Shown here in pieces: positions 16,860 to 25,006 of a stretch of DNA of 64,000 nt. The stretch lies in assembly GCF_042658365.1 (NCBI RefSeq), contig NZ_JBHSQC010000015.1. The stretch is one strand, 5' to 3'. The translations under genes and the position numbers were made by a program. Source of the stretch: Carnobacterium_A antarcticum (GTDB taxonomy: Bacteria > Bacillota > Bacilli > Lactobacillales > Carnobacteriaceae). Each line of letters opens with the position of its first letter. The first letter of the stretch is position 1. The notes under the pieces were generated by a model, which was not told the origin of the DNA, did not search any database, and saw nothing but the letters and a program-made list of their open reading frames with translations.

Positions 16860-17732
16860 TTATTCAGGTTGTGCCACATCAGTTGTATTTCCAGCAGCAT
16901 CACGTTCGACTTGCATTGTATTGGTCGGAATATAGCCAAGCGCTTCAATTAAAGTTCCTTGAATATCATCTGATAATATATACTCTAGAAAGTCTTTTGT
17001 TAAACCTGTTGGCTCACCGTTTGTATACATGTGTTCATAAGACCAAATAATCCAGTCGTTTGTTTTAACATTTTCGTCAGTCGGTTCAATCCCATTAATA
17101 GACAGTGATTCAACTGAATCGTCAATGTAAGAAAAAGCTACATAACTGATAGTCCCCGGTGTACTGGCTACAATTTGGCGCACCGTTCCGCTTGATTCTT
17201 GTTCTTGTGTAATCATACTTTTTTTGCCTTCCGATAATACCCATCGGTCAAAAGTTGTCCGTGTTCCGCTCCCAGAAGAACGGTTTAATACCGTGATCGG
17301 CAAGTCTTTTCCACCTAATTCTTTCCAATTCGTGATTTCACCAGTAAATATTTTTTCTAAATCTTCTAATTGAATATCGGTTACTCCAACACCTGGAGTG
17401 ACAATAGGCGCGATTCCAACGACCGCTACTCGATGGTCCACTAATTTAGAAGCATCTATACCTTCTTTTTCTTCTGCAAAAATATCTGAATTGCCAATTT
17501 CTACAGCATCAGCAGCAATTTGACCTAAACCCGTTCCGCTACCGCCGCCTTGTACATTAATAAACTTCCCTAAATTTTCAGCACCATATTGTTCCCCAGC
17601 AGCTTCAACAAGCGGCTGCAATGCTGATGATCCTACAGCTGTAATGGATTCTTCTCCTACAACCGGCCCACAAGCCGTTAAAACGACGCCCAAAGTCAAA
17701 ACTACCATAGTATAAAAACTTTTTAGTTTCAT
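16860..17732 (-). CDS. pstS: Phosphate-binding lipoprotein PstS, canonical order (copy 1)
   Basis: 290 residues. Lipoprotein signal with lipobox LTAC, cysteine 21. The phosphate-binding domain reads in normal order: GSSALQP at 34-40, GGGSGTG at 62-68, FTGEITNWKELGG at 129-141, RSSGSGTRTTF at 151-161. PstS captures phosphate at the outer membrane face and delivers it to PstC-PstA. It heads its operon behind Pho-box-like repeats. Compare the permuted PstS at 21.4 kb. Confidence 0.95.
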   Translation of the reverse strand: MKLKSFYTMVVLTLGVVLTACGPVVGEESITAVGSSALQPLVEAAGEQYGAENLGKFINVQGGGSGTGLGQIAADAVEIGNSDIFAEEKEGIDASKLVDHRVAVVGIAPIVTPGVGVTDIQLEDLEKIFTGEITNWKELGGKDLPITVLNRSSGSGTRTTFDRWVLSEGKKSMITQEQESSGTVRQIVASTPGTISYVAFSYIDDSVESLSINGIEPTDENVKTNDWIIWSYEHMYTNGEPTGLTKDFLEYILSDDIQGTLIEALGYIPTNTMQVERDAAGNTTDVAQPE

Positions 17733-17788
17733 TGTTTACCTCCTAAGTGTTTACACAAATCGCATACTGCCTTATCATAACTTACTAT

Positions 17789-17827
17789 TGTAAAGGTTCA
17801 TCAGTGTAATTGTAAATTTTATGTAAA
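17789..17827 (-). promoter_or_regulatory. Pho-box cluster upstream of pstS1
   Basis: On the minus strand TTTACA occurs at 17822-17827, 17811-17816 and 17789-17794, spaced 11 and 22 bases, with an ATTACA at 17805-17810. This matches the helical-phase direct repeats bound by Bacillus-type PhoP. A TATGAT-like -10 follows at about 17773-17778. PhoP is encoded nearby. Confidence 0.65.
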
Positions 17828-18009
17828 TGAACATTACTTTTTTGTTTTATCTTATCGTTTTTGTCTTCAAAGAGCAAAGAAAAAGATTGAAATCATTGCA
17901 TTTCTCTAGGCAAATAATCGTTTTTTTCGCTCGATTGGGTATCAGAATTAATTTTCATAAAAATGAGAGTCCCCTTATTTTTCATTGCTCTTTCTCATCT
18001 TTTGTACAG
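17828..18009. other. Gene-free stretch between the two pst operons
   Basis: AT-rich, no convincing frame with a ribosome site. It separates the phoU2 terminator from the Pho-box promoter of pstS1, and nothing else was recognised. Confidence 0.5.
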
Positions 18010-18050
18010 AAAAAAAGACTAGCTGGTTTGTTGCAGCAAACCAGCTAGTC
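18010..18050 (-). terminator. Intrinsic terminator of the second pst operon
   Basis: GACTAGCTGGTTTG / CAAACCAGCTAGTC perfect 14-base stem, 6-base loop, followed by a run of T on the minus strand (A-run 18011-18016). Confidence 0.92.
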
Positions 18051-18058
18051 AAAGATAA

Positions 18059-18727
18059 TTAAATACTATGGTGCGGATTCAATTCTGTAATGGTTCCAGT
18101 TTCAAGATAAACGATCCATTCGCAAATATTGGTCACATAATCGCCGATTCGCTCTAAATATCCCGAAACTAAAAGATAATCTGTACCGCCTAGAACTAAT
18201 TCCGGGTCGGCTTTCATTTCTTCAATACATTGTTGGTGAATTACTTCGGCCAGCGCATCGACAGCTGTATCACTAGCTGCAATTTTCCGTGCTTCCTCTA
18301 CATCTTGTTTAAGATAGGCTTCTAATACGGTTCTCACCATCTCTTTTACCTTACCAGAAAGTTCGCCGATTTCTGCTTCGATTTGAAGGACGCGTTTCGT
18401 TCCTTTGACACGAATAGTCGATTTAGCAATACTAACAGCATGGTCTCCCATTCGTTCTAAATCAGCGCAAGCTTTCATGACAGTTACAATTCTACGCAAA
18501 TCGCTGGTCACGGGTTGTTGTAAAGCAATCAATTCAAAACATTTCTTCTCTAAGGATAACTCGAGTTCATTAATATGATGATCCTGATCGATAACTTCCT
18601 GTGCCAATTCTTTGTCATGGTTGATAAAGGCTTTAACGGATTTGTAAATCGCTTCATTGACCATCATCCCCATTTCCGAAAAATGAAGATGCAGTTTAGT
18701 TAATTCTTCTTCAAATAATTGTCTCAT
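18059..18727 (-). CDS. phoU: Phosphate-transport accessory regulator PhoU (copy 2)
   Basis: 222 residues, two PhoU helical repeats with the motifs DLERMGDHAVSIAKS and YLERIGDYVTNICEW, and a C-terminus of the form TELNPH, closely matching copy 1 (TELNTH). It ends the pstS-pstC-pstA-pstB-phoU operon. Two PhoU copies allow each Pst transporter its own partner, or division of labour between transport and PhoR signalling. The latter is inference. Confidence 0.94.
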   Translation of the reverse strand: MRQLFEEELTKLHLHFSEMGMMVNEAIYKSVKAFINHDKELAQEVIDQDHHINELELSLEKKCFELIALQQPVTSDLRRIVTVMKACADLERMGDHAVSIAKSTIRVKGTKRVLQIEAEIGELSGKVKEMVRTVLEAYLKQDVEEARKIAASDTAVDALAEVIHQQCIEEMKADPELVLGGTDYLLVSGYLERIGDYVTNICEWIVYLETGTITELNPHHSI

Positions 18728-18763
18728 ATTATCAACTCCTCTTTACTAAAAATAAAATGATTC

Positions 18764-19516
18764 TTACCCAAAACGTCCTGAAATATAATCTTCTGTTTCT
18801 TTTTGTATTGGCTGAGTAAAGATTTTTCTTGTCTCACCCATTTCAACAATCCGTCCATTTAAAAAGAAAGCTGTTTTGTCTGATATTCGTGAAGCTTGTT
18901 GCATATTGTGCGTTACCATAACAAGAGTATAATCTTTTTTCAGCACAGTTACCAGTTCTTCAATTTTTGCTGTGGAAATCGGATCCAATGCACTCGTCGG
19001 TTCATCCATCAGCAAAACTTCTGGTTCAACCGCTAATGCACGAGCAATACAGATTCGTTGCTGTTGTCCGCCAGATAAAGATAACGCGCTTTTTTTCAAA
19101 TCATTTTTTACTTCATCCCAGATAGCCGCTTCCCGCAAACTCTTTTCAACTAATGCATCTAACGTTTGTTTATTTTTGATGCCATGGGTTCTTGGCCCAT
19201 AAGCGACATTATCGTAAATGCTCATCGGAAAAGGATTGGGTTGCTGAAAGACCATCCCCACTCGTTTGCGCAGCAAATTAGGATCCGTCTCTTTGGCATA
19301 AATGTCTTGACCATCCATTTTTATTTCACCCGTGATCGTACAGCCTTCAATTAAATCGTTCATCCGATTTAGACTTTTGATCAAGGTGGATTTCCCACAT
19401 CCTGAAGGGCCTATAAAAGCTGTGATCTCGTTTTTTGCAATCGTTAAATCGATATTATGGAGAGCTTGAAAATCGCCATAAAAGAGGTCCATGTTTTTTA
19501 TCATCAATTTATCCAT
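18764..19516 (-). CDS. pstB: Phosphate ABC transporter ATPase PstB (copy c)
   Basis: 250 residues. Walker A GPSGCGKST near residues 35-43, LSGGQQQR signature, Walker B VLLMDEPTSALDP. It ends in ETEDYISGRFG like the copy at 13.3 kb. Its ATG overlaps the pstA stop by one base (TAATG), so translation is coupled. It is the only ATPase of the second operon. Confidence 0.95.
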   Translation of the reverse strand: MDKLMIKNMDLFYGDFQALHNIDLTIAKNEITAFIGPSGCGKSTLIKSLNRMNDLIEGCTITGEIKMDGQDIYAKETDPNLLRKRVGMVFQQPNPFPMSIYDNVAYGPRTHGIKNKQTLDALVEKSLREAAIWDEVKNDLKKSALSLSGGQQQRICIARALAVEPEVLLMDEPTSALDPISTAKIEELVTVLKKDYTLVMVTHNMQQASRISDKTAFFLNGRIVEMGETRKIFTQPIQKETEDYISGRFG

Positions 19517-20331
19517 TATTTTTTCTCCTTTGTCAGCAAATTGCTAAGGTACGTTGACAGTCCGTTAATAATCAGAACAACTACCAGCAGCACGACCCCA
19601 GTAGCGTAAGATTCATTGACATGCTGTCCTTCGCTAGACAACACATACATATGAAGAGCCAACGTTCTTCCGGAAGCAAACAAGCCATCCGGTAAATTGG
19701 TTGAAGTTCCCATAGTGTACATCAAAGCCGCCGTTTCCCCGACTACTCGCCCACTGGCTAAAATGATGCCTGATAAAATCCCCGGCATTGCAACTGGCAA
19801 TACGACTCTAAAAATAGTTCTTAATTTTCCCGCCCCTAAACCAAAACTCGCTTGTCTTAATGAATCGTTAACAGCGAGCAAAGCTTCTTCAGTTGAGCGA
19901 ATAATCAGCGGCAAGACCATCATGACCGCCGTTAAGACACCGGCTAAAAGCGAATATTGAAAATTCAAAAATGTGACAAAAAAGAGCATTCCAAACAATC
20001 CGTAAACAATAGATGGAATAGCCGCTAATGTATCTGTTGCAATCCGAATCAGCCCGACTGCTTTATTGTTCTTTTTAGCGTACTCGACCAAATAAAAACC
20101 CGTAAATACTCCAAGCGGGGTAGCTATCAGCAAGGTTAATCCAACAACCATAAAGGTCGTCAGCAATGCCGGCAGCAAAGAAACGTTGGTTGTTGTATAG
20201 TTCCAAGAAAAAAGAGCCGGAGTCAAATGCGGCAAACCGTTGTATAAAATAAAACCTATAATAAAAAACAAAGAGCCGAAAGTAATGAAAGCAGCAAGAT
20301 AAATAAAGGTCCGTATTAGTTTACTACTCAT
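19516..20331 (-). CDS. pstA: Phosphate ABC transporter permease PstA (copy 2)
   Basis: 271 residues, six membrane helices, coupling loop SLRQASFGLGAGKLRTIFRV. Shorter than copy 1 at the N-terminus. Start and the upstream pstC stop overlap as ATGA. Confidence 0.94.
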   Translation of the reverse strand: MSSKLIRTFIYLAAFITFGSLFFIIGFILYNGLPHLTPALFSWNYTTTNVSLLPALLTTFMVVGLTLLIATPLGVFTGFYLVEYAKKNNKAVGLIRIATDTLAAIPSIVYGLFGMLFFVTFLNFQYSLLAGVLTAVMMVLPLIIRSTEEALLAVNDSLRQASFGLGAGKLRTIFRVVLPVAMPGILSGIILASGRVVGETAALMYTMGTSTNLPDGLFASGRTLALHMYVLSSEGQHVNESYATGVVLLVVVLIINGLSTYLSNLLTKEKK

Positions 20332-21191
20332 CTGATGGCCTCTTTTCTTTTGATCAACATAAAGATCCCATTGATCAATAAAATAAACCCAAACAGCATC
20401 ATAGCTGTTGCAATCAGTGCTTCGCGGTGCTGACCGCTAGCGTAAGCCATTTCCAGAACGATATTGGTTGTCATCGTCCGAACTCCTTGAGTCAATGAAT
20501 CTGGGATTCGCGGTTGATTTCCAGCTACTAAGACGACGGCCATCGTTTCGCCGATTGCTCGCCCGATTCCTAAGACGACAGAAGAAAGAATCCCTGATTT
20601 CGCTGCTGGCAAGATAACACGCATCACTGAACGTTCATGCGTTGCTCCTAAAGCAAGGCTGCCGCTGTAATAGCTTTCTGGAACGGACCGAATTGCCGCT
20701 TCCGACATTCCGATAATTGTCGGCAAAATCATGATTCCTAACAACAGCATAACCGTCAACATGTTCATTCCAGTCCCGCCAACAAATTGGCGCATCAACG
20801 GCACGATTAGCTGCAAGGCAAAAAATCCATATACAATAGAGGGAATTGCAGCCATTAAATTGACCGCTGGTTTTAAAACCTTATAGAGTTTAGGCGGGCA
20901 AAATCGTGCCATAAATACCGCTGTCAACACCCCAATCGGAACACCTATCACTACTGCTCCTAACGTAACGGAAACTGAGCCAAAGATCATTGGAAGAATC
21001 CCGTAAGCTGCTGGAGTATTAGAGGGGGTCCAATTTTTTCCTAATAAAAAATTGCCAAAGCCATATTCCATAACGAAAGGCAAGCCGCCTGCAACGATAA
21101 AGACACAGATTAAGACGATGGCCAATACAGACGTTAAAGCTGAAACAAGAAAAACCCCTTGCATAAAGCCTTCTATTTTTTTTGTTTTCAT
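20328..21191 (-). CDS. pstC: Phosphate ABC transporter permease PstC (copy 2)
   Basis: 287 residues from the ATG at 21189-21191, which has AGAAGGTGA upstream. An in-frame GTG three codons earlier overlaps this ribosome site and is less likely. Six membrane segments, with the external loop containing GKNWTPSNTPAAYG and the coupling loop SYYSGSLALGATHERSVMRV. Confidence 0.94.
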   Translation of the reverse strand: MKTKKIEGFMQGVFLVSALTSVLAIVLICVFIVAGGLPFVMEYGFGNFLLGKNWTPSNTPAAYGILPMIFGSVSVTLGAVVIGVPIGVLTAVFMARFCPPKLYKVLKPAVNLMAAIPSIVYGFFALQLIVPLMRQFVGGTGMNMLTVMLLLGIMILPTIIGMSEAAIRSVPESYYSGSLALGATHERSVMRVILPAAKSGILSSVVLGIGRAIGETMAVVLVAGNQPRIPDSLTQGVRTMTTNIVLEMAYASGQHREALIATAMMLFGFILLINGIFMLIKRKEAIR

Positions 21192-21280
21192 TTCGTTCAC
21201 CTTCTTATTTTTCAGCAGGACCGCTTCAGTTTAAGGTTTGATTTGATCCGCTTTTTTGCTGTTGCCGTTTATTTCCTTGA

Positions 21281-21320
21281 ACAGAACAAAAACAGACCCG
21301 TATGTTCTGATCTGTTTTTT
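21281..21320 (-). terminator. Intra-operon terminator between pstS2 and pstC2
   Basis: AAAAACAGA / TCTGTTTTT inverted repeat followed on the minus strand by TTTTTG. It sits between pstS2 and pstC2, so it probably makes most transcripts carry pstS alone, fitting the need for excess binding protein. Confidence 0.65.
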
Positions 21321-21355
21321 AGTTCTTTTTGTTTGTTTTTTATATCATAAATGGT

Positions 21356-22264
21356 TTATTTAGTCAGTTCTTCCCACGTAGTCAACTCACCTGTAAAGAT
21401 TTGTTTGACTTGATCCATCGTTAATTCATCAATCGTATTGTTTTCGTTGACGATAACTGCGATGCCATCCATTGCGAGAACTCCTGCTGTTAAATCAGCT
21501 TGCTCTTCTTCTTTCAGTTCGCGGGAAGCCATTCCAATATCAGCTGTTCCATCTACCGCTGCAGTGATCCCAGCAGAAGAACCATTAGAAGTAATGTCGA
21601 TCGTAACTTCTGGGTTTAATGTTTGGTACTCTTCAGCTAGCATTTCCATGACTGGTGTAACCGATGTTGAACCGACAACGCTGACTTTTCCTGATAGATC
21701 TGTTGGAGCAGTATACTCAGAAGCGTCTTCAGTTGCTGTTACATAGCCTTCAGACTCAACAATTTCTTGTCCTTGTTGACTGAACATGAAGTCCCAAAAA
21801 TCTTGAGCTGCTTCACCTAAGTTATCTTTATAAACTACATTGAAAGGACGTGCGATCGCATATGAACCGTCTGCAATCGTCTCAGCTGTTGCTTCGACTC
21901 CTTCGATATTAACAGCCTTGACAGTATCATTTAATGAACCTAATGAAATATAACCAATCGCTGTTTCATCGCCAGATACAGAAGTCATTACACCATCTGT
22001 ACTATTTTGTATCGTCGCTTCCATATAAGTACCGTCTACTTCGTTGCCTTCAGCATCTTCTTCTAATATTGTCGTGATTTCTGTGAATGCCCCTCGTGTT
22101 CCAGAACCATCTTCACGAGAAATAACATGAATGTCTTGTGCAGCATCGAATCCCCCTTCAGCCGAGCCCGTATCCGTTGCATTCGAAGTCGAATTTCCAC
22201 AGGCCGCTAACGTTAAGCCTAATCCTAAAGTTATCCCAAATTTCATTGCTTTTTTTAAATTCAT
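21356..22264 (-). CDS. pstS: Phosphate-binding lipoprotein PstS with circularly permuted domain (copy 2)
   Basis: 302 residues from the ATG at 22262-22264 (a start four codons earlier would overlap its ribosome site). Lipobox LAAC gives an acylated cysteine near residue 22. Then the order is unusual: the segment VISREDGSGTRGAF, normally in the middle of PstS, is at residues 47-60, and the normally N-terminal segment VGSTSVTPVMEMLAEEY begins near 197, running to FTGELTTWEELTK at the very end. The protein is therefore a circular permutation of the fold seen in copy 1, with all main phosphate-binding segments kept. It lies directly before pstC2-pstA2-pstB-phoU2. Confidence 0.92.
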   Translation of the reverse strand: MNLKKAMKFGITLGLGLTLAACGNSTSNATDTGSAEGGFDAAQDIHVISREDGSGTRGAFTEITTILEEDAEGNEVDGTYMEATIQNSTDGVMTSVSGDETAIGYISLGSLNDTVKAVNIEGVEATAETIADGSYAIARPFNVVYKDNLGEAAQDFWDFMFSQQGQEIVESEGYVTATEDASEYTAPTDLSGKVSVVGSTSVTPVMEMLAEEYQTLNPEVTIDITSNGSSAGITAAVDGTADIGMASRELKEEEQADLTAGVLAMDGIAVIVNENNTIDELTMDQVKQIFTGELTTWEELTK

Positions 22265-22378
22265 TGTTTTCCCCATCCTTTTTTATAACGTTGGACTTGT
22301 TTTCCTTGTCCACATCTCTTATCTTAAAGGTCGTCTGTTAATTTCTGACCGGCTTTGTGTATTGTTTATGTAGTCGAT

Positions 22379-22403
22379 TGTAAAGAAACTGAAAAATTGT
22401 AAA
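22379..22403 (-). promoter_or_regulatory. Pho-box-like repeats upstream of pstS2
   Basis: TTTACA on the minus strand at 22398-22403 and 22379-22384, with weaker ACTACA and TACACA matches closer to the gene. Spacing is less regular than at pstS1, so assignment as a PhoP site is tentative. Confidence 0.45.
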
Positions 22404-22409
22404 CAAACG

Positions 22410-22455
22410 AAAAAAAGGCAGAGAACAAGCAAACTATCCGCTTGTTCTCTGCCTT
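22410..22455 (-). terminator. Intrinsic terminator after phoR
   Basis: AAGGCAGAGAACAAGC / GCTTGTTCTCTGCCTT perfect 16-base stem with a 9-base loop, followed by a T-run on the minus strand. It isolates phoPR from the pst operons. Confidence 0.93.
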
Positions 22456-22474
22456 TGCTCTTTATACTTAATGG

Positions 22475-24250
22475 TTAAAAATGACGGATCGGAAAAGTTA
22501 ATGTAAAGGTTGTTCCTAATCCTGCTTTGCTTTGGACCGCGATGGTGCCGTTAAAGTTTTCAACCAAGTATTTCACGATCGATAAACCCAATCCCGTACC
22601 GCCTGAATTACGGCTTCTAGCTTTATCTACACGATAAAAACGTTCAAATATGCGGTTCAATTCGTCTTCTGGAATGCCCATTCCATTGTCGCTGATTGAA
22701 ATGATCGCATGTTCTTCCTTCTTCTTGAGCGTCACTACTATGTTGCCGCCAGCTTGCGTATAAATGACAGCATTATCAATTAAATTGGCTAATATTTGTT
22801 TCAACCGGCCGCTATCGGCTTCAATGTTAACCTCTTCTTCCTCAATAAACTCCATTGTGATTTGTTTTTGTTCCGCTTTTTGTTTAACAAGTTTAAAAGT
22901 GGATAAGACAGCGTCTTTAACTCTAACTTCTTCATAAGCAATCGGAACTTGTTTCTGTTCTAATTTAGATAGTTCTAAAATATCGTTCACCAGCAAGTCT
23001 AAGCGGCTGCTTTCCGCTAACATGATTTCTAAAAATTGTTTTAAAACGTCTTTATCCTCCATTGCGCCATCAAGCAGCGTTTCGGAAAAACCTTTCAATG
23101 CTGTTACTGGAGTTTTCAATTCATGAGAAGCATTGGTCACAAAATCCGTTCTAACTTTTTCTAGCCGCCGAATCTCAGTGATGTCGTACAGCAAGACGAT
23201 CAAATTCATGTCGCCTTTATTTTTTCCAGCTATTGGAACAATATTTGCATCAACAATTCGTTCCGCCGGGTAATAAAAGTAAATCTCTTTATTTTGCATT
23301 TCTTTTTTACGATACGTTTTTTCAATTAGATGACTAAGGCCATAACTTTTCGTTACATCGGCATAAGATTGTCCCAATAATTCGTTGCTGTCCATTCCCA
23401 AAATCCGACACATCACTGGGTTGACTCTTTGAATGTTGCGCTGTTCATCTAATAACATAACGCCAATGACTAAATGATTGATTAATTCATTGAGCCGTTC
23501 TTCATTTTGATCGATTTCTTGCATTTGTTCTTGCAAGCTTTCTGCTAAACCATTGATCGTAGCCCCTAACTTGGCTACTTCACCATAACCTTTGCCGCTG
23601 TAGCGGGAGCTGTATTGCTTATCAGATAAGTTTTTCGCTACATCCATCACTTCTTCGATCGGGTTTGCGATTCGTTTGGTTATCAAAAAGGTAATACCGG
23701 TTGCCAATACTAAGGCCAACACACTAAAAGTGAGGATAGAATTTCGGATTTGGCTGTTCAACTGTTTCATTTCTGCCAATGGCTTCGCTAAACGAAACAC
23801 TCCGATTGCTTCTCCTGCTTGATCTAGAACAGGTCGTGCTACATAAAATAACGTCTCATTTGTACTATTGCTTTTTCTTAAATCCGTTCCTTGAGGCTTT
23901 CCAGTTAAGACTGCTTGGACCTCTTCGCGGTTGCGATGATTTTCTAACGCTGGGCTTTGTTTCGCTGAATCGTAAACAACTGTACCATCGAGAGCAATTA
24001 AAGTGACCCGATGTTTTGTATGTTGCTTCAAAACAGATGCCTCTTGTTTTAAATTCAAAAAATCTGACGGATCTTTGGCCACACCATCCAAACTGCTTCC
24101 AGCCATAATCGCTTGTTCGACCAAGCCTTCTTCCTGACTTTCAACCGCATAGTCTTGCAGCAGCTGAGTAGAAAAAAATCCGATACAAATGCTAAAGATA
24201 ACAAATACCGTCATGAGAATTGAAATAATTCGAAATTGCAATTTTTTCAT
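22475..24250 (-). CDS. phoR: Phosphate-sensing histidine kinase PhoR
   Basis: 591 residues. TM1 about 8-30, extracellular sensor 31-170, TM2 171-191, HAMP 192-245, PAS 250-360, HisKA with H376 in NASHELKTPVTALKG, then ATPase motifs NLIDNAV (N box), DNGMGIP (G1) and GGTGLGLSIVK (G2). This architecture is shared by PhoR and WalK. Position beside phoP and two pst operons supports PhoR. It phosphorylates PhoP under phosphate limitation. Its ATG overlaps the phoP stop (ATGA). Confidence 0.9.
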   Translation of the reverse strand: MKKLQFRIISILMTVFVIFSICIGFFSTQLLQDYAVESQEEGLVEQAIMAGSSLDGVAKDPSDFLNLKQEASVLKQHTKHRVTLIALDGTVVYDSAKQSPALENHRNREEVQAVLTGKPQGTDLRKSNSTNETLFYVARPVLDQAGEAIGVFRLAKPLAEMKQLNSQIRNSILTFSVLALVLATGITFLITKRIANPIEEVMDVAKNLSDKQYSSRYSGKGYGEVAKLGATINGLAESLQEQMQEIDQNEERLNELINHLVIGVMLLDEQRNIQRVNPVMCRILGMDSNELLGQSYADVTKSYGLSHLIEKTYRKKEMQNKEIYFYYPAERIVDANIVPIAGKNKGDMNLIVLLYDITEIRRLEKVRTDFVTNASHELKTPVTALKGFSETLLDGAMEDKDVLKQFLEIMLAESSRLDLLVNDILELSKLEQKQVPIAYEEVRVKDAVLSTFKLVKQKAEQKQITMEFIEEEEVNIEADSGRLKQILANLIDNAVIYTQAGGNIVVTLKKKEEHAIISISDNGMGIPEDELNRIFERFYRVDKARSRNSGGTGLGLSIVKYLVENFNGTIAVQSKAGLGTTFTLTFPIRHF

Positions 24251-24963
24251 GCTTTAGGAACCTCAAATTTATATCCAAAACCTCTAACCGTTCGGATATA
24301 AACCGGTTTTTTAGTATCTTTTTCAATTTTTTCTCTTAAGTGGCTAATATGAACATCTACGATTCGCGTTTCACCTGTATAATCAAAATTCCAAATAGCA
24401 TTCAGCAACTGTTCTCGGCTTAAAATCCGATTGATTCTTTTAGCCATATATAAAAGCAGCTCAAATTCTTTAGGTGTTACATCAATTTGTTCTCCCCGTA
24501 CCAAGACTTTATATTGGCTAGGAAAAATTTGGATTTCTCCTACTTCAATTTTGGGAGCCTCTTCGCTTTCACTAGATGTTTCAGCTTTCTGCTGCTGCTT
24601 AGTAACTCGTCGCATAATGGCTTTCATTCTAGCTAATACTTCACGCGGGCTGAAGGGTTTGGTCATATAATCGTCTGCACCTAATTCTAAGCCGATAATT
24701 TTATCAAGTTCATCATCTTTTGCAGTTAAAATCATAATCGGTGTATCTATTTTTTCTTGACGTAATTTTTTACAGATTTCAATTCCGTCCATTGTAGGCA
24801 ACATTAAATCCAATATAATAAAATCGTATCGATTAGCTATTGCTAGCGAATATCCCGCTAATCCATCCAACGCTGTTTGTACTTGATAGCCTTCTTTTTC
24901 TAAATTAAAGGCCAGTAACGTCAAAATCGACTGCTCATCATCGACAATCAAGACTTTTTTCAT
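24247..24963 (-). CDS. phoP: OmpR-family response regulator PhoP
   Basis: 238 residues. Receiver domain with acidic pocket D8-D9, phosphoacceptor D52 and K102. A Q/E/S-rich linker at about 122-138 is longer than usual. C-terminal winged-helix domain ends in RTVRGFGYKFE. It should activate the two pst operons through TTTACA repeats. It starts 43 bases after the minJ-like gene and may share its transcript. Confidence 0.92.
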   Translation of the reverse strand: MKKVLIVDDEQSILTLLAFNLEKEGYQVQTALDGLAGYSLAIANRYDFIILDLMLPTMDGIEICKKLRQEKIDTPIMILTAKDDELDKIIGLELGADDYMTKPFSPREVLARMKAIMRRVTKQQQKAETSSESEEAPKIEVGEIQIFPSQYKVLVRGEQIDVTPKEFELLLYMAKRINRILSREQLLNAIWNFDYTGETRIVDVHISHLREKIEKDTKKPVYIRTVRGFGYKFEVPKA

Positions 24964-25006
24964 TTTCTTCCCCCATTATGTTCATTCTTTCTTTAGGTAT
25001 TCTTAG

